A stretch of 64,000 bases of DNA, from the NCBI GenBank assembly GCA_024998565.1, contig JACOEM010000007.1, forward strand, positions 1 through 64,000, read 5' to 3'. The notes beneath the pieces are model-generated. The model was not told the origin of the DNA, did not search any database, and saw nothing but the letters and a program-made list of their open reading frames with translations. The number at the start of each line of letters is the position of its first letter. Position 1 is the first letter of the stretch. This document shows, piece after piece, positions 59,592 through 64,000 of the stretch. The DNA comes from Nitrospira sp. Its GTDB lineage: Bacteria; Nitrospirota; Nitrospiria; Nitrospirales; Nitrospiraceae. The translations under genes were made by a program, and so were the position numbers.

Positions 59592-60560
59592 ATGATATCT
59601 ATTCCTCGAACATTATACAGGCGAATGAAATGGTTTCTGAGCATGAGTTGTTCTGCCTCGACGCTACTTACCTCCGTGATGGTTGTGCTCTGCGGCGTGC
59701 TGGCTGGATGCCAGACCACTGCCGGTGGGACTAAGACCGAGCTTGCTGCAGGTCGGCCTTCGGTCGACTCAAATAGGTGTGATTTTCTCCCTGAGAGTGA
59801 GCGACCAACCTGGGTAATTGGCCGTCCCCATACGGACGACTACGTCGGGGTAGGGCAGGCCGGGCTGAGCGAGAGTCCTGAGCAGCAGATTCGTGCGTCG
59901 GAAGATAGGGCGCGGGGCAACCTTGCCGCTGAAATCAGTGTGAAGGTGCGAGAACAGTTAATCCAGAATCTCTGTGAAGGACAGTGTGGAGAAGAGGAAC
60001 AAAATAAAATTTCCCTCAAGGCTGAATCTAAAACGAAACAAACCCTAAAAGGGGCCAAGATCCAACACCGATGGCTCGACCGCGGCAGCTGCATGCTCTG
60101 GACGCTGGTGACGTTGTCGAAAGACCAAGTCGAGATGCGGCGAGTCATGATGTTCAATCTATCGCCTCCCACCGTTGAGATGGCGGGCCTGCTGGTAGGA
60201 CATCTTGAGAAGGTATTACGGGAAGATCTTGCTGTCGTGCCGGCCGATGCGCAGGTGGAAGGGTGCGCGACTGACAGTACCAAGGCTGAGTGTCAAGCTC
60301 GCGGCAACATGATCTTCGGAGCGATGACGGTGTCACTGGAAAAGGACCAGACATCGGTGGATCGGCAATTTCGTCAGCGAAACTTTCGTGTGACAGGAAG
60401 ACTGCGGTTTCAGGATCGGGAGGTGTCTTCCTTCGATGTCCGATGCAAAGCCAGGGCTGAGGCCAGGGTGGACGTGCAAACGATCGATCGTGCTGCGGCG
60501 GAAGACTGTCGAAACAAGGTGCAAACGTCCATGAAAAAGGACTTAGAGATGATGGATTAA
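59592..60560 (+). CDS. LPP20-like lipoprotein 2
   Basis: 322 residues with a long signal sequence (TLLTSVMVVLCGVLAGC, lipobox VLAGC). An LPP20-like region: DDYVGVGQAGLSESPEQQIRASEDRARGNLAAEISVKVREQL, then GAKIQHRWLDRGSCMLWTLVTLSKDQVEM. A second C-terminal domain (CQARGNMIFGAMTVSLEKDQTSVDRQFRQRNFRVTGRLRFQDREVSSFDVRCKARAEA) is not recognised. Paired cysteines suggest disulfides in the periplasm. Directly after the TPR lipoprotein, so co-transcribed. Confidence 0.7.
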   Translation: MISIPRTLYRRMKWFLSMSCSASTLLTSVMVVLCGVLAGCQTTAGGTKTELAAGRPSVDSNRCDFLPESERPTWVIGRPHTDDYVGVGQAGLSESPEQQIRASEDRARGNLAAEISVKVREQLIQNLCEGQCGEEEQNKISLKAESKTKQTLKGAKIQHRWLDRGSCMLWTLVTLSKDQVEMRRVMMFNLSPPTVEMAGLLVGHLEKVLREDLAVVPADAQVEGCATDSTKAECQARGNMIFGAMTVSLEKDQTSVDRQFRQRNFRVTGRLRFQDREVSSFDVRCKARAEARVDVQTIDRAAAEDCRNKVQTSMKKDLEMMD

Positions 60561-60608
60561 AGGGGGCCGCAGCATCTGGCTGCTCCCGAATAGAACGGAG
60601 GAATGACG

Positions 60609-61943
60609 ATGCGAGCCAAATGGGGACGAATCAGAAAAATTGGGGCATCAGGAGTGCTGGCACTTGCCTTAATGAGTACTGTGGTGGGTTGTGAAAGCAC
60701 CAGGATGTTTTTGGATATGAAGCCTTGGCAGGTGCACAAATGCGGAATGCCCTGCTGGCAGGAGGCCTGGACTGCGAGTCAAGAGATTCCTACTGTGGAA
60801 GCCTCACTGGAGAGAGTCAATACGGCAGCACGATTGATCGAGTTGGGGGAACTCATGCTTCAAGGGCTGCCCTTATCTGCCGGATCGTTGTGGCCCCAGG
60901 AGATGAAGGGAACGCTCACCTTGAACGCGGAAAATCTCAATCGCGCCCTCCAAGAAACCTATCAGCAGCGAGTCGTGTATGCGTCGGCCCGGGGTTTCCG
61001 GCCATCTCCCTGGACAGGCCGTGCCCTGGAGTTGCAACGACGGCTTTTTACCTCACCACCAGACCTGTATTACGAGCGAAGTTATCGTTCGAAGGCACCT
61101 GCCGCGGACGATGTGCATGCGATCGGAGAGAAGGTGCTAGGGAAGGGGTACGACCCCATATTCGACAAGAATTTCTTTCGCCTGCTTCACTATCATCCTG
61201 GCTTCATCCCGAAACGGGAGATTTTCAGCGCCCAGTTCGACGGAAAGGCAGCGGAGTTCCACCCGAATGTGATGGAAGCGGTCTTGGCTCTGGCGGAGAA
61301 CCGCGAGGATCTTCAGCAATTTCGAGAGGCAGTCCTGCAGGGAGAAGAAACTTGTGAAAAAGCCTACCGAGATGTGGAGGAGTCTGCACAACGAATTCGC
61401 CAGCTCAAAGCCCAAACGTTTGGAAATCCGGCGACGGCGGAAGAAGCCGCGCAAAAAGGAGACGATGGTGCATTAGGCAAGGACCTTCAGGAGTTGGAAA
61501 TGCAGTTCGAGGCGGAGAAAAAAGAATATGACGAAGCCGTCAGCGCGTACCAGGTGTCATTGCAACAATTGAGTGTCGCCTTGGGGCAAATCAAAAATCA
61601 GTCCGGCGCCTTTACCATCGAGCAACGGGCATTAGCCATCAATGTTCAAGCCGTGGTCGACACTGCACAGGGATTGCTTGGGGGAACGCGCTTTCTCGTT
61701 GGCATCACGGCATTGCACCTACCGAAGGCGATACCGAGAGTCGGGCAAGAATTGAGGCAGATTGCCAGTATGGGCGGAGACCCTGCGGTTGCGCGTATGA
61801 AGCGCATTGTGGTGAACCTCTCGCTTCTGAAACCGAATCTTGCCCTGCTCGCAAGTGAATCGAATGTGCTGGACAAGGAGAGCCAACCCTATGATGACCT
61901 GTTCGTGAATCGGATCAGCGCGCCGACCATCGCCGCGCCCTAG
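60609..61943 (+). CDS. lipoprotein with coiled-coil, unknown function
   Basis: 444 residues from the ATG at 60609 (GGAGG eight bases upstream; 60603 is also possible). Signal ASGVLALALMSTVVGC. The mature protein is mostly helical: SLERVNTAARLIELGELMLQGLPL, ENREDLQQFREAVLQGEETCEKAYRDVEESAQRIRQL and a charged coiled coil DLQELEMQFEAEKKEYDEAVSAYQVSLQQLSVAL. No domain recognised. It could be a structural lipoprotein of the envelope. 48 bases after LPP20-like lipoprotein 2. Confidence 0.68.
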   Translation: MRAKWGRIRKIGASGVLALALMSTVVGCESTRMFLDMKPWQVHKCGMPCWQEAWTASQEIPTVEASLERVNTAARLIELGELMLQGLPLSAGSLWPQEMKGTLTLNAENLNRALQETYQQRVVYASARGFRPSPWTGRALELQRRLFTSPPDLYYERSYRSKAPAADDVHAIGEKVLGKGYDPIFDKNFFRLLHYHPGFIPKREIFSAQFDGKAAEFHPNVMEAVLALAENREDLQQFREAVLQGEETCEKAYRDVEESAQRIRQLKAQTFGNPATAEEAAQKGDDGALGKDLQELEMQFEAEKKEYDEAVSAYQVSLQQLSVALGQIKNQSGAFTIEQRALAINVQAVVDTAQGLLGGTRFLVGITALHLPKAIPRVGQELRQIASMGGDPAVARMKRIVVNLSLLKPNLALLASESNVLDKESQPYDDLFVNRISAPTIAAP

Positions 61944-62207
61944 AGCAGATCGAAGGAGACGTTGGCGGAGCGAACGAACATTGCTCACGCAGCGTGGGAA
62001 TAATCCCCGAGTCGTGCGGGGAAATAAGGTTGTGCCGATCCGGGTCTTAAGCCGATGAATATAGGAAATCATCGATTAGTCAGACAGTTAGTGTGATGAA
62101 TTGCGCAGGAACGAACGTTGCTCTGAAGTTCCTGTATCGCGGTCTGGGGCGATTAAATACCAGGAAGTCGGGAACCGGACAATCATTCTTACAGGAGGAG
62201 GCGAGAC

Positions 62208-62840
62208 ATGAGGCGATTACAGACGGTAGTGATCACAGGGACACTGGCGGTGGCGACTTTGGTTGTGGGATGTGCGGGACAAAAGCCGCAGCAAGGTGGC
62301 CCTCTGGCCAGAACAGATACGCCGATTCAGGAGGTCAAGGATCTGCCGAAGTGGGTTACCGAGAAGGGGGCGGCGTTCAGCGGCGAGCGTCGGGTGTTGT
62401 ATGGGGTCGGCAACAGTGCGGGCATCTATAACCCTGCGTTGCGTCGGAAGGCGGCGGAGGGTCAATCCAGAAACGACCTTGCGGCCACCTTGCAGGTCTA
62501 CGTCGCTGGGCTCCAGAAACAATACATGGCCGAAACGACAGCGGGCAGTATGGATAAGTCGAGTGTGGAGCAGCATATTCAAGACACGTTCAAACAGGTG
62601 ACCGAAGCGACCTTGGTCGGTGCGCAGGTTGTGCAATATTGGGAAAATCCTCTGCGAAACGAAGCCTATGCCTTGGCACGGCTCGACATCGAACAATTTA
62701 TGGACATCATGAAAAGCTATGCTGCGGCCAGCGGACAGTTCAAAGAATTGGATGCCAACCTGCGGGAGTTTGTGAGGAAGAATGCCGACAAGGCGCACGA
62801 CGAGCTGAACCAGGAACTCGATCGGAAGAAGCGCAGCTAA
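62208..62840 (+). CDS. LPP20-like lipoprotein 3
   Basis: 210 residues. Signal TGTLAVATLVVGC with lipobox LVVGC; ACAGGAGGAGGCG before the start. LPP20-like core: ERRVLYGVGNSAGIYNPALRRKAAEGQSRNDLAATLQVYVAGLQKQ and YWENPLRNEAYALARLDIEQF. C-terminal helix is highly charged (REFVRKNADKAHDELNQELDRKKRS). Separated by 264 bases from the gene before, so it probably has its own promoter. It is the clearest LPP20-type protein of the three. Confidence 0.75.
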   Translation: MRRLQTVVITGTLAVATLVVGCAGQKPQQGGPLARTDTPIQEVKDLPKWVTEKGAAFSGERRVLYGVGNSAGIYNPALRRKAAEGQSRNDLAATLQVYVAGLQKQYMAETTAGSMDKSSVEQHIQDTFKQVTEATLVGAQVVQYWENPLRNEAYALARLDIEQFMDIMKSYAAASGQFKELDANLREFVRKNADKAHDELNQELDRKKRS

Positions 62841-63052
62841 TGTGTTTCGGCCAGTACTGAGTAACGTGACATGTCGAAATTTGCCGGACTGCTGTCAAAC
62901 AGCGATATGTGCATGTGACGAGCCGGTCGGCTAGCCATACTGTAAAGGGGAGTAAGGAAGAAGGGACATGTAATCGGATAGAGGGCGCAGGAACCGGCGT
63001 CTCTATCCGCTTGCATAGAGATATCTCCAGTACAAGTCGAGTGGAGAACAAC

Positions 63053-63556
63053 ATGATACAGATGAAACGAGGCGTGACTTTCAGCATACGAACGAGAGTG
63101 GCTGGAGCCGTACTGTCCGTCGGGCTGTTCTGTGTCGGAATAGTAGGTGCGATGTCATCGCCAGACGGGTGGCTCATAACACCACAGGAAGCTGCGTTGG
63201 CGCCGCGAGCTGAGGCGCCAGGGGGCGCACCATTGGATGTGGGCCGACAGGAAAGCAACCTTGGGCCGACCATCGAAATCCTGAAACCCAACGCTGGCGG
63301 GAAAGCGTCTGGCCCGGTCGAAATTCAGATCAATTTTGTGCCGAAAACGGGGCCGGTGGATGTGACCAGCCTCAAAGTCACTGTGGTGAAGTTCATTCCG
63401 TTCGATATCACCGACCGGCTTCGCGACTACGCAACAGCGGACGGGATTCAAATCAAAGAAGCTAAGATCCCAGCGGGTAAGCACATCGTGCGCATCAGCG
63501 TGGCCGATGCACAGGGAACGCGAAGCGTAAAGGAAATCGAGTTTGAGGTGTTGTGA
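63053..63556 (+). CDS. exported protein with Ig-like fold, unknown function
   Basis: 167 residues from the ATG at 63053 (GTGGAGAAC upstream). The N-terminus RVAGAVLSVGLFCVGIVGAMSS is a signal peptide or anchor. A linker precedes a beta domain: LGPTIEILKPNAGG, GPVEIQINFVPKTGPVDVTSLKVTVVKF, IPAGKHIVRISVADAQGTRSVKEIEFEVL, the order of strands typical of an Ig-like or bacterial Ig fold. Likely periplasmic. The serine protease gene follows 52 bases on and may be co-transcribed. Confidence 0.65.
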   Translation: MIQMKRGVTFSIRTRVAGAVLSVGLFCVGIVGAMSSPDGWLITPQEAALAPRAEAPGGAPLDVGRQESNLGPTIEILKPNAGGKASGPVEIQINFVPKTGPVDVTSLKVTVVKFIPFDITDRLRDYATADGIQIKEAKIPAGKHIVRISVADAQGTRSVKEIEFEVL

Positions 63557-63608
63557 GGAATGGGGTGGCCTCTGAGGTTGATGAGGCTACCCAGCAATGG
63601 AGAAGAAC

Positions 63609-64000
63609 ATGATGGACGAGTGCAGCACGAAACGCTACAAGGGCGCAGCTCTCCTGGCCCATTCCGGTGTCCTGTGGGTCATAGTCGGACTCATTCTTTG
63701 TATTGCCGCTCCGGTCGGGGCCTCGACGCCGGCTCAAATTTATGCCACTGCCGCTCCGGCGGTGGTCTTGGTCGTAGGGAGTTCGGAGGACGGTGCGATG
63801 TCCGGAACCGGGTCCATCATCGATCCGTCGGGTCTTGTCCTGACGAACTCGCATGTGATTTTCGACAGAGAGGCAAAGGCTCCCTATCGGAAGCTGTGGG
63901 TCTTCTTGCGACCTGATCGGGTTACAGGGAACGACAAGACCGACCTTACCCGTCGATTGCCGGCGACCTTGGTTGCCCATGATCCGGAGTTGGATCTCGC
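63609..64000 (+). CDS. trypsin-like serine protease (S1C/HtrA type), N-terminal part
   Basis: The frame runs past the right edge; 130 complete residues are visible. ATGGAGAAGAAC precedes the start. A hydrophobic signal or anchor (SGVLWVIVGLILCIAAPVGAS) is followed by PAQIYATAAPAVVLVVGS, GTGSIIDPSGLVLTNSHVI with the catalytic His in TNSHVI, and VAHDPELDL, where the catalytic Asp lies. This matches HtrA/DegP-type or related trypsin-like proteases working in the periplasm on misfolded proteins. The serine and any PDZ domain lie outside the window. Confidence 0.83.
   Translation, partial: MMDECSTKRYKGAALLAHSGVLWVIVGLILCIAAPVGASTPAQIYATAAPAVVLVVGSSEDGAMSGTGSIIDPSGLVLTNSHVIFDREAKAPYRKLWVFLRPDRVTGNDKTDLTRRLPATLVAHDPELDL

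Noticed and set aside
1-64000. tRNA, rRNA, phage or integrase genes
   Set aside because: Both strands were looked over for these; no cloverleaf with a T-arm consensus, no integrase or transposase motif and no ribosomal RNA sequence was recognised. A tRNAscan run could still find one I missed.

Overview
The window is bacterial chromosome with high GC content and dense coding. It looks like a member of Nitrospirota, probably a Nitrospira-type nitrite oxidiser. This is inferred from gene content and style (soluble NAD-type formate dehydrogenase with FocA, a RuBisCO-like protein, many unassigned lipoproteins, tandem universal stress proteins, a B12-dependent ribonucleotide reductase), because no database search was possible. 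No rRNA, tRNA, CRISPR array, prophage or complete insertion sequence was seen.

Layout. 0-12.5 kb: end of a DUF748 envelope protein, 1-Cys peroxiredoxin, a B12-type radical SAM protein, an HD-GYP protein with a damaged HD motif, a RuBisCO-like protein divergent from a secreted cyclase-family hydrolase, a DsbA-like protein, an outer-membrane barrel and secreted proteins of unknown function. 12.5-21.3 kb: msrB, lon, a lipoprotein with about twelve GxDxY repeats downstream of a trehalose-phosphate-synthase-type glycosyltransferase, an RlmL-type methyltransferase and a zinc-ribbon Nudix hydrolase. 21.3-23.5 kb: a RelE-like toxin-antitoxin pair with a cysteine-free HesB-like gene, then an ECF sigma factor with a six-cysteine tail facing a 53-residue protein with 12 cysteines (metallothionein-like). 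23.5-38 kb: the YhaO/YhaN nuclease-ATPase pair, an SDR, a YaaH-type transporter bracketed by repeats, a structured RNA leader with mutually exclusive stems and a strong terminator, a MutY without its C-terminal domain followed by a MutT-like gene, and the mtaB-miaB pair of tRNA methylthiotransferases. 38-44.4 kb: universal stress proteins, an alpha/beta hydrolase, a cupredoxin and small proteins. 44.5-51.6 kb: formate dehydrogenase subunits FdsG/B/A-like with focA, then ampG. 51.6-53.5 kb: a BrnT/BrnA toxin-antitoxin module between 221-bp direct repeats of a small membrane-protein gene. 53.5-57.5 kb: class II ribonucleotide reductase behind apparent DnaA and NrdR boxes. 57.5-64 kb: a long gap, then seven consecutive exported proteins, mostly lipoproteins including three LPP20-like ones, ending in a trypsin-like protease cut by the window edge.

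A short palindromic repeat family (about 179 bp with TA-ended terminal inverted repeats, plus a 32-bp short form and a decayed fragment) occurs five times. In three cases its terminal TAG is the stop codon of the adjoining gene. The strongest candidates for something undescribed are the cysteine-tailed sigma factor facing the metallothionein-like gene, the switch-like leader near 30.9 kb, the toxin-antitoxin insertion with target-gene duplication, and the lipoprotein cluster at the right end.
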